64,000 nucleotides of DNA from assembly GCF_907164915.1 (NCBI RefSeq), contig NC_061869.1, forward strand, positions 10,465,721 through 10,529,720. Reading direction: 5' to 3'. Each line of letters starts with the position of its first letter. The first letter of the stretch is position 1. The notes under the pieces are model-generated. The model was not told where the DNA came from. It ran no database searches and was given only the letters and a program-made list of their open reading frames with translations. The translations under genes and the position numbers were made by a program. This stretch comes from Impatiens glandulifera. Taxonomy: Eukaryota > Streptophyta > Magnoliopsida > Ericales > Balsaminaceae. Positions 45,741 through 59,170 of the stretch are shown here, in pieces.

Positions 45741-46765
45741 TATAAGCTTTTTTTTTTTAAATTATATATAAATACTGTCCCTGAATTTTGACTTAAGAAC
45801 TAAATAAGTCCATAATGTTTGGAAAGGACAAAATAGCTCAAAAGCATATAAGAATAATACAAATACTATACCATTAATTAATTAACTCTTTCTAATTATT
45901 ATTATTACTATTACTATTTTTATTAAATTAGTATAATACTACCATTTTTCACCTCTATTTAACCTATTCTGAGTGGGTAACATTTTATATCGATTTGTAG
46001 CTATTAGACGAATTATTTGAAGAGGATTGTTAGCAATTAATCATGTCAAAAGCATGAAAATTTGAGCGTTTTTTTTATCACGAAACTACCAAATTTCAAA
46101 TAATCGATAATCAAAATTTTCGACTAACTTAAATTTAGTGACATTAATTTTCATTTATTTATAAATGTCACGTAGATAATAAGTTAACAATGTACAAAAT
46201 CGATAAGACAAAATAAAATCTTGTTTTTTATAACTTTAATCCGATGCCCAAATTATAAGCTTTAAAAAAAAGTCCAAAATCTCAATTTGACAATTCAATA
46301 AAAAAAAATGAAGCTATTAAAAAAATGAAGAAAGTAGTCTTAACAAGAAATTTGCAAAAATTTAACTGAGTATAAAAAAATTTCACAAACATGAAATACT
46401 TTTATTTTCTTAGTTGAACACTTGAACTCAATCCAGTATATAGATTCTTCCTTCACCTGTAAATAATGATAAAACCCCCTATAACTACTACCCCTCCTTC
46501 CCTTACATTGGCACAAACAACTATTTCTTACAAGAAAAAAAAACAAAGCAAAAAACAGTTACATCAAAAGATAGATTCAATCAAACCATTAAACGACAAA
46601 TTCCTTCAAAATTTTGATTAAACAGTAGTGCAATCTTGTTTTTTCTTATTCCCTCGATGATGATGATGATGGCGTAAAAGGAATCACCTCTGTTATGGAT
46701 TCACTTTGACATTTGGTGGGAATGAATTAAAACAGATTGACTCATTGATTGATTTCATGATGTTT
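45741..46765. other. Intergenic between RPS26 promoter and UXT 3' end
   Basis: No gene supported. The 68-residue minus frame at 46340 probably falls in or beyond the UXT 3' untranslated region. Confidence 0.5.
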
Positions 46766-49700
46766 TTAGGCATGTAGATCCTTGTTTGAACTCCAAGCAG
46801 GGCCTTTTGGTCCGGTTATATTGTCTGTCAACGATTTGTTTGTTCCGTCTTCCTCACTTAATAGAGGATCCGACTCGTTTTCATTCACCTTCACCTTTTC
46901 ACAAGAAGAAACAAATTACTTTCAGTAAGTGTTTGCAAAAACAAAATCTGCATTTGTTATGTTAATCACAATAATACAGAAAATAACTTGGACCATAACT
47001 TCTTCTATATGAAATGAAACAAACAATTACACTAATTTGGATCATGATGTAAAAAATATCCAGATCATTAGAAAATCGACAAAGTAAAAAGTGAAAGTAA
47101 TTTTTTCTTTTATATTTGATATGAAATGTGTGATGAATTAGATGAAACTTCATTCGTAACAGAAAAGCTTTAAGCAACTTTTTTATCCACTTTCTATATT
47201 TGAATTTTTACCAGTGTATTGATTATTGTTTTGTAATGAAAGGAGGAGGGTATTTAGGACAAATCACTTCTTTTTTTTACTTAGGAACAATTGGAAGAAT
47301 GTGCCAAATTTTGGAATGTAATTTTTGTTTTGTTTCTTTTATCATATAGACAAAGATATAAAATAAAAATAAAACTTTTCAATTTTCAGTTTGAAGATTG
47401 TGACGGAATATAATTTTCCAAATAGGCTCATTAAATAAATAAAATACAGAACGATGAATGGATGAAGTACCTGGGAAAGTTGTGTTGGGGCTTCAATTGC
47501 CTTTTGTTGATTTTCTCTGCTGCAAAAGAACGAATATAGTACCATGCCTATTAACGCAATAAATATGCCCATAATGTTTCTCCATCTAAACGGGTCGTGA
47601 AGGAGAACATAACCGAATGCCAAAACAAGGCATGTCTTAAGATGACCCAAAACCTGATAAGTAACAGGAGACGTCTTTCCTATTACAAGAAAGGTACTGA
47701 AGTTCACCGAAACAGATATCAGGCAAGATAGAACAATGAAGGCCTGCAAGAAAAATCACCATGTGAAAGACAGTTACATTCATTTTCTACTGCAAAGGGA
47801 AAACAAAACTTGATTCTTCGAGAAGTATCGTTGGGAAGACAATCTCACCAGGACTTGAGGGGTGTACTTGAATGCAAACACATTTTGATTTGTCAAAAGT
47901 CCATCAAGAAATGGGCCTACTAGGAATAAAGTGATTGCCTGATAAGGGCATGATTGGTACAAGAGCTGGGTTGAAGAAACTTTGAATTTTTTTTGGATTG
48001 TGTTTGTCATCTAATTTAATTTGGTTAAGGTCTTACAACATTATCATAATTTTCAAATCAAACAAGGGAGAAATCCACAAGCTTTTTAGTTTTAACTCTG
48101 GGAAAAATATTAAATAGAATAATAAGGATACAATCTGAGCTATGCAGGTGGTGATAACTGCCAGAAGAGACAAGACAGATCCTAGGGCATTGAGCTGAAG
48201 ATCAGTGACAGTTGCAACCCCAACACCCATTAGGAGGACAGTTAGTGAAAGCTGTACATTTCGGCTGCACATAGTGAGGAAATGAAGTGTTAACTCCACA
48301 ACATATAATGCTGAACAAAAATAAAAATAATGGATCAAATAAACTACAAATGAAAGTCCAAGTTCAAGTCCATGTACAATAACTTTATCAGCATAAGTTT
48401 CACTTAGAATGGAAATGCTTTTTTATTCAGATATCGCATGGATCGATCACGTTTGGAAACAGAAACTTAGTCATAATCCGAATTTATTGGAGGTTTCTCA
48501 TTTGGATTCAAATTCAGATCCTGAAACAAGAAGTGTTTCCAAACACTTGCATTACATTATAACAGTGGACATAAAGTTTAGCAAATGTTAGAACACTGTT
48601 GATTTCATAATGTGACTATGTTACAATACCAAATTATAATAGATAGAATTAGCATAATTCTTGACTTAAGCGAAATCAATAGTAGTTTTTTGTGAAAAAT
48701 AACCAGGTCTGATACCATGTAGATATAATTCACATAATAGGTTTCATCTACATACAAATATTAAATCTGATTTCTTTCAATCAGATCAATGAGGATCTCT
48801 TAAAAGTTAAATCCTCCTAACTTATTCTAACATATCTAGGAAACAAAATTAGGAGATAAAACTGGAAGGAAATTTGGGATACAATTAAGCCTACATTGAT
48901 ATTTTCTGCATAAATCAATGTACATAAGTCTTTGGTATTATTGATATTTTCTACATAAATCAATGTACATAAGTCTAGTATTATCAACTGCCAATCCATA
49001 TGGTCAATAAACTTGTGATTAAACATACAGACTGAACATACAAGAAAATGTATAAAAAAAGTGGAGAGAAATAATTCAGATATATTTGCAAAATACATAA
49101 TTGTGCCACAATTATGACAATACTTACCTGAACTGTTTCCTGAAAAAGATAGTCTCCAAAAGTACTGTACAGGGTATAATTGCTAGCTTTGTCATCTGGA
49201 GGCAAACACAAGAAAAAAAATGTTCAAATTCAACTCTTAGTAAAAAGAAAAAGAAAAATTAAAAAATAAGATCACCATTTAAACCATTTGAACCATGGAA
49301 ATGAAAACTATTTTTGCTTTTCATAAGCTTTCCAGATCGGAGGCCAGTGCCACAATTTTGAAAATTCAACTAATACGCAATATGATGAATTATTGTTTCA
49401 TGTTTTTTTTCGTAGGAAAACTGCACTATCCTATATATCATATAGCACAAATTACCCTTTAACGAATTTATCCCTATAATTGAAAACCCGGGTACACAAA
49501 AGACTGATTGTCCCCTGGAAACAACACTGTGGAAAACAAAAAGGATACCTATCAAAGGAAATGTGTACACCAACAATAAAATATTTTACCTGGTAAAAAC
49601 CAACAGAGTTGAAACCAAGACTAAGATTGAGAAGTCCAATAGAAGTTCCATTCAGTATGCCAAAGCCCATCACTGCTCTTGGATCAAAAGGCTTGTGCTC

Positions 49701-51071
49701 AAACAATTTCATCCATAGAGCAATATGGAGAGAACAGAATGTGACTAGAAGGTGCCAACTTGTCAGTGTTGTAGCTGATACAAAAGACAAAGAAGACAAG
49801 AAACAGAAAGATTTAAGTATTGTGCCTATAAAACCTCTGAAGCCATACCTCATGTTTAAGCAACACATTGATAAACATCCTTATAATCATTCTTTGCAAG
49901 TCACTACCTTGGAAAATTGTTCAGTTCTCAAACAAAGAATTAGCACTATTTTTTGAAAAGTGAGAATCTTTTCATTTTCAATGATCCACAGTCAATGCGA
50001 AAGTCACATTAACCGTGGGGAAGAATTAACACTATTATCATATGGATATCCAATTGATTATCCTTCTTAATAGATAATTGAGGGTGAAACACATTGAAGC
50101 ATTGATCTTACATTGGACATGAACACAAATCATCAGATCATGGCTTGAGCTAAGAAGGATACTGAAATAGATTATCAAGTCTAACAAGACAAAATATATT
50201 TGTCCAAAGTTGAACATTAATGCTACATCTATCTGATAAATACATATGCATTAAACATTTTAGAAACCTTATTCACAGATAGACCATGTATCTAAATACA
50301 AAACAAATTGAGGTGCCTTCGTTTTCTTATAATTGAAATGAAATTATTTCCAGCACTTTGGAGGTATAGACAAAAAGTTTAACATGACATCTACAAAAAG
50401 CTAACACTTTCTACACTGAAATGAGAATGCTAACTCCCTCACTTGATATTGTGTAGTTACACTGATCTATCTTAGCAAGATCCTAATGTGGCAGTATGAT
50501 GCAATACTACTCCACTACATCTTAAGTACCAATAAACGATGAAAAATGATGTTTAAGAACATAAAAAGTGAGGACTTCTAATTTGAGGTTACAGTTGTCT
50601 ATTTGGAAAATCCCAAATCCAAATCATAAACAAGGTTGGAGATATACTTTATCAGAAAATTCATCTTAAGCACCTTCCTTACTTATTCTACGACCTTGTA
50701 TATTCCTATTAATACTATACACAAAGATATCAGCTTCACAAAGTCCTCAAGATAGAATGATTCCAGGTCTTTAAACTGTTTGCTGAGATTATAATTTGAA
50801 GTCCACATGTAATTTCTTCCAGCCTCGAGTAAATGCACATAAGTAGATCCACTAATTCGGCGGACTAGTTAATTTAATCTCAGAAGATCTAACAAAAATA
50901 CAAGCAATAACATCAATTTTGTAGCTGATGAAGAGAGAAAAACAACTCACCGAATGTAAAGCCAAGAGTGCTAATCAGCGCCTTGTTGCAAATAACTATT
51001 GACACCGAAGAAACAACAGACAAACCTAATGCCCCCACAGTTCCCAGCTGAAACCGCTGGTTATCACTCAT
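46766..51071 (-). CDS. UXT: UDP-xylose transporter (nucleotide-sugar transporter family)
   Basis: Seven coding exons on minus: 51071-50951, 49774-49590, 49195-49128, 48264-48132, 48010-47849, 47743-47471 and 46894-46766. They total 1071 nt, giving 356 residues. All junctions are GT-AG and all phases join. It begins MSDNQRFQLGTVGALGLSVV, with motifs SIVICNKALISTLGF, TTLTSWHLLVTFCSLH, GLLNLSLGFNSVGFYQMTKL, TDLQLN, TNTIQKKFKVSSTQLLYQ and GKTSPVTYQVLGHLKTCLVL. It ends with a hydrophilic tail (...WSSNKDLHA). About ten membrane helices, as in the NST-KT/TPT family. Orthologues move UDP-xylose from cytosol to Golgi/ER lumen for xylan and xyloglucan synthesis. It resembles the UXT2/UXT3 members most; the exact orthologue is unsure. 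Confidence 0.92.
48706..48832 (-). mobile_element. Short LTR remnant in UXT intron 3
   Basis: On minus, TGTTAGAATAAGTTAGGAGG (from 48832) runs to CTACA (48718) followed by TGGTATCAGACC (48717-48706), like a tRNA-Met primer site. The LTR is only 115 bases. Single LTR; TRIM-like, same orientation as the host gene. Confidence 0.45.
48890..48976. repeat. Two-copy tandem repeat in UXT intron 3
   Basis: ATTGATATTTTCT.CATAAATCAATGTACATAAGTCT occurs twice in tandem, about 50 bases apart. Confidence 0.85.
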
Positions 51072-51128
51072 CTTCTAATCCCTAAGTAATATAAGAACTT
51101 CGATCTCTTCCTCTCACTCACAATCTGG

Positions 51129-51167
<39 letters not shown>

Positions 51168-51640
51168 CCGCATCCATATTAAACACGTGAATCTCAAACC
51201 AGAACAGAACAAATAATTCAACTAACCTGCTCTTGATACTCATCAAAATTGAGACGGAATCGGAAATACGAGCAAGCTGAACTGCAAATGGTGAGAAACA
51301 ATTCAAATTACAGTTTAGAGAGAAAGAAGAAAATAATAATTAGAGAAGAAGAATCACACGAATTCGGTGGTCTGAACCTCAGATCTGCTTGTTCGAATGA
51401 AAAATGCTCAGCAGGTGTAATGAACTGAGATGTTTCACATATTCATATCAATATGCATATAGATATATATAGATATATAGAGAGAGAAAGGTGGACTTAC
51501 TTGAAGAAACACGAGATCAATGGAATTAATGGAGCTTTCTGAGCAAATTTCTAAACGATCCAATTTGCAATTTGGAAGTTATTTGCACTGGTTAGAGAGA
51601 GAGAAAGAAAGAAGAGAGAGGAAGATTATTACAATAATGA
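51072..51640 (-). promoter_or_regulatory. UXT 5' leader and promoter region
   Basis: A probable leader intron: donor GAGCAG|GTTAG near 51227 and acceptor TTGACCAG near 51127, with (GATT)n (51127-51165) as its 3' part. Further upstream lies a CT-rich tract (minus strand of 51590-51625), common near plant transcription starts. Positions are inferred from splice motifs alone. Confidence 0.45.
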
Positions 51641-52630
51641 TTTTTCTCCTTTTTAATGAAAGAAAAAAAAATATTTTTTTTAAATGTTAGTTTAGATTTT
51701 TTATTTTCTTTCTAAAACATTATTTATTATTTATTAATTGAGAAAAGATGAACAAACATAAAGATTAATGATTGAGAGTTTATCCTTTTGAATAATTTCG
51801 AATATCAAAAGATGAAAACAAAAGAACGGATATGATAAATCTAACTAGGGAACAAAACCACGTTGAAGATAACAAGAAACACAAAAAAGTATGGATGAAT
51901 GATGATGCGTAAAATTATGTATAAGGTGTTAAAAATTGATCATCGTTCGGGTGTGAGGGTTGGAGTTTGGAATTCATTCGGAATGTTATAGGGGTGAATC
52001 GAAAGCTTAACATTTGTTAAGGTTAGAAATGACTTGTAGTTACATTATTGATTGAATATTTTGTTTGGAATGAATTGAAAGACACTCCGATTTAAAATTG
52101 ACTTTTGAAATGTGGTTTAAGGCTTGAGTGCTTAGAATAAACAAATAAGTATTTATGACTATCTACATGGTTTAGAAGAAAATTTTCTTTCAAGCTATAT
52201 GAAAATGTTGCTACTACGATAATTTGTACTTATATTATATGTTCGATTCTAAAATCAGTTTATTCTTGTCTATCGATAGTTAAGATGTTGTTTCCGTAAA
52301 CCATTTTCAAGTTAATTGTGTTATTGGTAAAGAGTGGTATTTTCGTCCCTATCAAATAAAGTAGAAGGTGAGAATTGTCCATTCCACCCTGGTAGCTAGG
52401 TAAAAAAACCAAAAGATAGAATTTGCATTCAAGGGTTGGCATTGAATGAAAACGTTTCCTCATCTATGTAGAGTCATTTTTCAGTAGAATGATTGCAATC
52501 AATATAAAAAATAAAATTCCCTCATTTATAATCGTTTTAAATTTAAGTGAAATTCTGTAAGATAATGTTAACTTTTTACATTAAAATAAATAAATATATT
52601 TATTTGATCCAAAAAGTCAAGATGCTTTTC
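51641..52630. other. Intergenic
   Basis: No gene or element supported. Confidence 0.45.
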
Positions 52631-53959
52631 CAGCTGAACCCAACGGTGGTTAAGCGAATACTGGTATTAACATCTAAAGTTTCAACTTTTATAGCCCTCA
52701 AAAGAATTTGAAGAGGGACAAAGGAATTTTACAACATATAAAAATGTCTTTATAATCAGATGCCATGCTTAAGTCAGACTTATTGGATTTATTATCATCT
52801 TCAAATTTATACATAAAGTTTTTTTTTTCATTTCTTCAATATATGCAGCTATCATCTACTCTTTGGTTAGGTTTTCTGACCTCATCTTGAATTTCTTGGA
52901 GATATAATCAAACGGAGACGGGGCCTCAACTACTTTTCGTCTTTCCTCATATAAGATTATTTGTTTATTTAGGAGATCCATTGTTTCCTTCCCAAATCTT
53001 TCATTCGTATCCAGGTCTATCCTCGTCATTTTATCCCAAAATTTGTAATGAGATATTTTGAATAAACAAGAAATTCCTATTTTGGTATAACCAAATTCAG
53101 GTACCCATTTCCAAATCTAAGGAATGGATAATTTTGTGAAGAAGAATGAAATTATTCCTTCAATGTATAAGTTTGCTTCTTGTTTCTTCAAAAGTTGTGG
53201 GGAGATATCGCTCTATTTATTAAAGAAGACTTTAATTTCTTCTAGTAGAATTTTTGGAGTAGGACCAAAACAGTAGAACCAGTTAATAAACTAGTGGGGT
53301 ATATCTCCTCTATAAATATTTGAGCATACCTTGATGAACTAGGAATGTTTATACCTATTATTCTCGTAATTGAGTGACTTAGTGAAGGCATCATAGTAAA
53401 ATCCCAATAATTAAATTTAATTGTCATTGTTTTATTAAACAATAGTTCTCTTTCTTTCATTAGGGATATTCCCCAATCTTCTAAGGATATTGCCTTTTTG
53501 CGATCATTTTGCTGAAATTATAAATTTTTTTTATTAGCACCAAATAAGTGTGATATTTCACACGATCCGCTTTGACCAAGTATTTGTTCATAAAATATTC
53601 GGGACTTATAAGTCCTTGATGGTGAGGACGAATTGTCCAAATACCTCTATATTATTGTCCATGGGTCATTTTTCCATCTAAGGTCTTTTTCTTCTAGGAG
53701 AAATATGTATTCGTTTATTGTAAATCCAGTATTATTGGATTCTATTTCATCATCGCCAAATATTTTGGCATAGGTGGGCTGATCTTTTTGACTCTCGAGA
53801 TCCTGAGAGAGATCCATTTCTATGAGCTTTTGTTTCCCATATTGAGAAATAATTGCCGGTGTCATGCATCGCCTCTTCCTCTAAGAGAGGAGGGTCCCCT
53901 TCCTCTATTAGAGAAAGATTCATAACTCTTTATGCTCATTCCTATAAATTTATAAACTG

Positions 53960-54540
53960 ACGAGTCAAAAAATCAAGGTGCTTATTATATTTTCCCTTCT
54001 TATACGTTATTTTAAAATCAAATGGGGCCAAATGAGCTTGCCACCTGTCAAACATTTGTTTTGATACATCATGTTTAAAGTCTTTTTGAAACATAAATTT
54101 AGATGTGTTGCAGTCTGTCAATTTAATAAATTTTTGATTATATAAATCGTCTTGAAATTTTAAAACACATTTTATTATAGCGAGTATTTCTTTGGCGATT
54201 GTTACATAATTCTTTTTGGATTCGTTCTATTTCTCAGAATGGAATCTGACAAAATAGACTATAAGGATTGAAAATATTATTTATTATCTTTTGAAATTCA
54301 GAGGGAGCATTTTTTAATCCGATCATATGTCCAATAGGAACATTAAAAACTGTCTTATACCTATCAGACTTTTCAATCTAGATTTGTCAATATCTTGATT
54401 TTAAATCAAAATTTGAAAATATTAGACTATCATATAGTCTGTTTAGTAAGTCTTTTTTTATTAGGAATTGGATGTCTAATCCATTTTAATACCTTGTTCA
54501 GGGGTTTATAATTAATTAATAATCTTAGTACACCCCTTTC
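53960..54540 (-). pseudogene. Reverse transcriptase / RNase H remnant
   Basis: The RT part has the GLKNAPSEFQ motif at about 54330-54300 (a hallmark of Caulimoviridae/Metaviridae RT). After NPYSLF the sequence passes within about 40 bases to RNase H-like sequence ending QMFDRWQAHLAPFDF at about 54060-54015. The intervening palm with YxDD is absent, so a deletion of roughly 150-200 codons is inferred. Several in-frame stops. Not functional. Confidence 0.7.
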
Positions 54541-56039
54541 AATTTCTGAGTGTTTATTCACGTAGAAAGCTGTACATCACCAAGGGGATTGTGATGAACT
54601 TATTAGCCTTTTTTTGAAAGAGTATCTATTTCTTTTTTACATAATTCTAAATATTCCGAATTCTTTTGGCAATGTCTTGCCTTTGTAGGAATATTCACTT
54701 CATTAAAATAATTTTCATAAGGTAGTGAAACCATATGTTTCTTTCTATCCCAAAATGCATTAGGATGCTCATTACAAATTTCTTTTGAAATTTTATCTCT
54801 TAGTAAAGTATTTTTTTCTTTTAATCTGGGGGCTTCCTAATTGTTCATCAATTGTTACAAGACTTATTTCTTGTTTTAGAAAATATATTTGATCTGGCTT
54901 TGATACTGATATATACTATGTAACATTTTAGTAAATGGTTCAATAATAAATTCTAGAAAAATACATTTTCTTGAAAGGTTCTTGTAATGCCCTTACTATC
55001 GATTTTATTAATTGGATAAATAATATTTTAAAATGGGGTACCAATTATGACCTGGTTAGAGATATCTTTAAAAAGTATAAAACTTTGGACAATGCACTTA
55101 TTATCGGTACATATGTAGGTTTTAGGAAATTTATATTGGATTTAGAGTTTATCTCCACATGCATACCACGGGGTGTGCTTTGTTTTAAAAAAAATATCTA
55201 GTCGGAATTAATCCTTCTTGTATAGCATTTAGATCTACTCTGCTATCAACAAGAACAATAAGTCGAATTTGTATAATGATTATCAATTAAAAATGATATT
55301 TTTATGTGTCATTTCTGAGATTTGACTATTTCTATTGTGGATAAGAAATTTTCTGAGAAGATGTTTTCTTTAATTTCTTTTTTCTCTTTTCTTTTATGAT
55401 AAGTTTGATTGTTTTTTTTGAGTTTTATTCTCAAATTTAGTGATTCTTGATTCCTGTATAATATTTTTATGTTTTAATATTTTAATTTATTCTTTAAGAT
55501 TATTTATTTCTTTGTAAAGATTTTAGATAGATATACTATCTTCTTTGTTCTAGTATTTGTTCTTAAGTTGGTTCATTACCTCAGTCATATTATAAGATTT
55601 ATTATAATTTAAAATCTTGCCTTATGGTTCTTCTACTCTAGAGGACGAAGTTCCTTCTTCAGTATTGAACTGATATATGATTTGCCTTTTTAATTCTGGA
55701 CCCTTAATTTGCTTTTAGTCATTCAAAAATATGATTAGAGCTTAAAACATTAATTTTCATATCTGAGAATTGAGATATGATTTTATATAATTCAAATTTT
55801 TTGATATTTTGATTTTGGTCAATTTTATTAAATTCTTTATTGGGACATCTTAGTCCCGATTGGCATGGCTCACATTCGGAGTCTTCTAAGCTTAATTCAG
55901 AAATGTTCTCATTGTTCAGAACATCTAATCCTGAATTACTACTTGTTGAATCTGATTCGAATTCTTCAGATTCTGAGTTTTAAAGAGTTTAAATAATTAA
56001 TCGTTTTGTATCTTCTGGGATTTCAAGATTATTATTTTT

Positions 56040-56110
56040 TTTCTTTTTCCCAACAGTATTTTGATGCGTGTCCAAATTTTCCACAGTTGTGACATTTCCT
56101 ATTATTTTTT
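56040..56110 (-). pseudogene. CCHC zinc knuckle of the pararetroviral coat region
   Basis: KCHNCGKFGHASKYC is readable on minus, a CX2CX4HX4C nucleic-acid-binding knuckle as in retroelement capsid proteins. It follows the structural-protein segment and precedes the polymerase part. Confidence 0.75.
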
Positions 56111-56647
56111 AAATTATTCGGTCTTGTTTGAGATTTTTCATCCCTCCTTTGATTTTTCATTTATAAATGTGTCTGGGAGGATTTTCTATATTTACAAAAT
56201 TTATTGTATGTTAATCCTCTATCTTCGCTAAATGTAGGGTTATCTAGACCGAATTGTAGGCAGAATTGACCTAATTGTTTCTTTCATTTAAACTATGTTT
56301 TTTTAATTTATCGACTTAGCTTAATCTCATTACCCGAGGCTAATCCTTCTTGAATACAAGTATCTATTATTGCACCATATGTATAGTTTTCATATGGTAT
56401 CATTGTATAATTCTTTTTGAGATGTCTTCTAACTCTATCAGCAAATAGGGCTTGAGATTCCGTCAATAAATTTTGATTTTTAGTATACATTATTACATTC
56501 TGGGAGTTCCATGAATCTACTAAGAAATGTATCTTTATATCATCTAAAGTTTGGAAGTGTTTTACACCTTAAATTTTGTAATAATATTCTTATGGTATCA
56601 CGATTATCACTGAACCTTCTTGTGAAGTGTTCAATAATATTAACTGC

Positions 56648-57087
56648 ATGGAAATGATAGAAAGTAGTGGAGGAAAGTGAAGAGGAGACTATGAAAGTAG
56701 ATCGCAGTAACTCAGACAAAGTTGAAGCCAATGAATGCGCAACTCACAAACAAACATCATCATATGCAACAGTTCAATCACCAATAGTAAAGTCTAGAGC
56801 CAAACATGTGAGGATGCGACGTAAATATAATCGCTGGAATTCGAGGAATACAAATTGGGATTCTAAAGTAGAGTAAGAGTAGTCAAAGAGGAAGTTCACT
56901 ACAGAATCATAATTTTAAAATTGTAGGTCTTGTATGCTTTTGTTGTTTGTTTGTTTATTTCCAATCAGATACTCTAGGATCGTTGTTTGTCATCCTTTAA
57001 TTAAAACTATAAATTGTCTAACTTTGATTTTGACTCTTTCCCACTTTTGAACTTTTTAATGAAATAACGCTAAACTGTTTAAAAAAA
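56648..57087 (+). mobile_element. Processed retrocopy with poly(A) and 12-bp target duplication
   Basis: AATATTAACTGC flanks the insert on both sides (56636-56647 and 57088-57099, perfect). The insert ends in a nine-base A run after a near-consensus polyadenylation signal (AATGAAATAA, 57058-57067). It carries an open frame (ATG at 56691, stop about 56874) ending RKYNRWNSRNTNWDSK, then about 200 bases of 3' untranslated sequence. There are no introns. It reads as the 5'-truncated copy of a host mRNA moved by LINE machinery into the pararetroviral sequence. I do not recognise the protein. Confidence 0.75.
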
Positions 57088-58734
57088 AATATTAACTGCT
57101 AGTGTATAAACTACATGTTCAACAAGACTGTTGTTTTCTTGTTTTACAGTGTTAATGATTGAATCTCTATCATCTTGGGAAAAATAATTATCCCACTATC
57201 CCTTTAGTTTGTCTTGTAAACCCAACAACAATAATTGTAGCTATAGTTTTATCAAAAATTTTACTATTATTACAAATGGTTGAGTACATCAACATTCTAT
57301 GTACTGTATTATAAATTTGTTTGTTTAAATAACCATACATTTTCAATTCATATATCTTTTTACCAGAATAACTGATATTAATTGTATTCTTCATGCAAGA
57401 CATTCATTGGGGTCGGTTTGCTATGATAGAATTTTCTTTGAATGAGTTTATCAACCCATTTATTGATTTTATTAATCTGGTCTTTGAAGACTTATTTTTG
57501 ATCTGATTTTTCAATCAAGTTAAATTGTAATTCTTTATCTAGAGTTGTTATTCTCAGTTTGCTAAATTTTTCTTCAAGAATTTTTTCTAGTTCTCACATT
57601 GACCTTAATTTGAAATCAGATATTATTGGCGGAGGTTGAAAGCTTGGAGAAACTTCTTTTTCTTTTGGGGATATTCTTATGACACCTGGTTTGATTTCAT
57701 TTAGTGAACTTATTATTTTTTCAACCTTATTATCGATGGATTGTAACTGTTCTCCTAGAATATTTAGGAATAAATTTATATAATTTTGATGTTCAAACAT
57801 GTTATTAATATGTTTACAAGTTACTGACAGTGTATCATTTTCAATTAGTTTTGAAAATGCCGTAAAATGTGTTTTCCACTTTTTTCAATATAAAAAGTTT
57901 GTTGAGGCGGATATATTCCTATGTAGGTTTTGCCTGGTTCTAGCCTATAATTTCTTTCAATAACAACTATATAATTTTTTACATAAATGCTTATAAACTA
58001 TGAGATAAAGAGAATTAAATCATTTTTTCATGTTCAGAATTCATAGAATTCTTTTTCAAATTGTTGTATTTTTGAAATATGAAAACTTTCAAAAAACCAT
58101 TTCCTGAATTGGGTATAACCCGGATCTTTAAATTCTTTTGGAATAATTTTTTTATCTGGGGACCCAATACTGAAATCTATTATGGGTTTATAATTCATTA
58201 GATAGAAAAGTCCATTTCCGACATTGTCGATTCTTATCCGTTTAAGGTTTGAGTGTGGGTGTTATTTTCTCTAAAAATATTTTGTTCATTAATATATATA
58301 TTTTTTGTAATCGGAGTTGAATCTTTCGAAAATGTCGTTTCTCTTATTTGAGATGTGGATGTCCTTAAGGGATATTCAACTTTATAGTCGAATGGTGAAA
58401 TATATGATCTAACATAGTTGCATTTTTGTGAAGGACACAATTTCATATTTGTATCAAATCTAATTTCTACATTTCCTTCATTATTTTAAGAAATATCTAA
58501 TATATTATTATAATTCTGAACATGTGGTTTTAACATTGACAACTTAGTTGATTTTCCAGTTGTCTGGAAAAGATCTTTCTTCTCATTTAATAGGTCTTCT
58601 TTTAGTAATATTTGATTTATCAAAATTAATTCGTATTAAGATTGTCTCATTATTTGGTTTATCAACTCTCCTACATTGTGGATTTAAAGTAAATAAAGGT
58701 TTATACACTAGTAGAAAAAAGGGTATTAGTAAGG

Positions 58735-59170
58735 GCTAAAACCGTTACTGAAAGCATCGAACGCCGTTACTGAAACTTATTTGTAACAGCACATAAAACC
58801 GTTACCAATCGTTACAAAAAATTACGTTACTGAAACTTCAAAGGTATCAGTAACGGCGTTCGAAAACCGTTACTGATAGTCATTGAATAACAGTAACGGT
58901 TCTAGCCGCGTAAAAACCGTCACAGAAACAACGCGAGTATCTGTAACGATTATATATAACCGTTACAGATAGTAATGGAACAACAGTAACGGTTTTAGCC
59001 GGCTAAAAACCGTTACTAAAACACTGATTTTATCTGTAACGGTTTTCGAAAACCGTTACAGATTCTCGTGTTGTTTCTGTGACGGTTTTTTATTTCTTAA
59101 ACCGTTACAGTTAGATTTTTATTAACGGTTTTTGTAATTATTTAACCGTTACTAAACCCTAATAGTTTTT
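58735..59170. repeat. Subterminal CCGTTAC repeats of CACTA-2
   Basis: CCGTTACTGAAA, GTAACGGTT and CCGTTACAGATA variants occur about twenty times, often as AACCGTTAC..GTAACGGTT pairs. The motif differs from the CCGAGAG/CCGAAGG motif of CACTA-1, so the two elements belong to different families. Confidence 0.85.

Larger units (their letters stand above)
52630..58705 (-). mobile_element. Decayed endogenous pararetrovirus-like sequence (Caulimoviridae)
   Basis: Read on minus, broken frames carry in order: a region near 58446-58234, a segment with structural-protein features (57403-57188 and 56490-56308), a CCHC zinc knuckle (about 56100-56045), reverse transcriptase palm/finger motifs (about 54360-54240), then RNase H (about 54200-53960). 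A terminal frame follows (53865-53647). No integrase and no LTRs were seen, which favours Caulimoviridae over an LTR retrotransposon. Frames are cut by many stops and shifts, and the part of the reverse transcriptase that should hold the YxDD box is missing. A retrocopy is inserted at 56648, and CACTA-2 ends it at 58705. Genus not determined. Confidence 0.65.
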
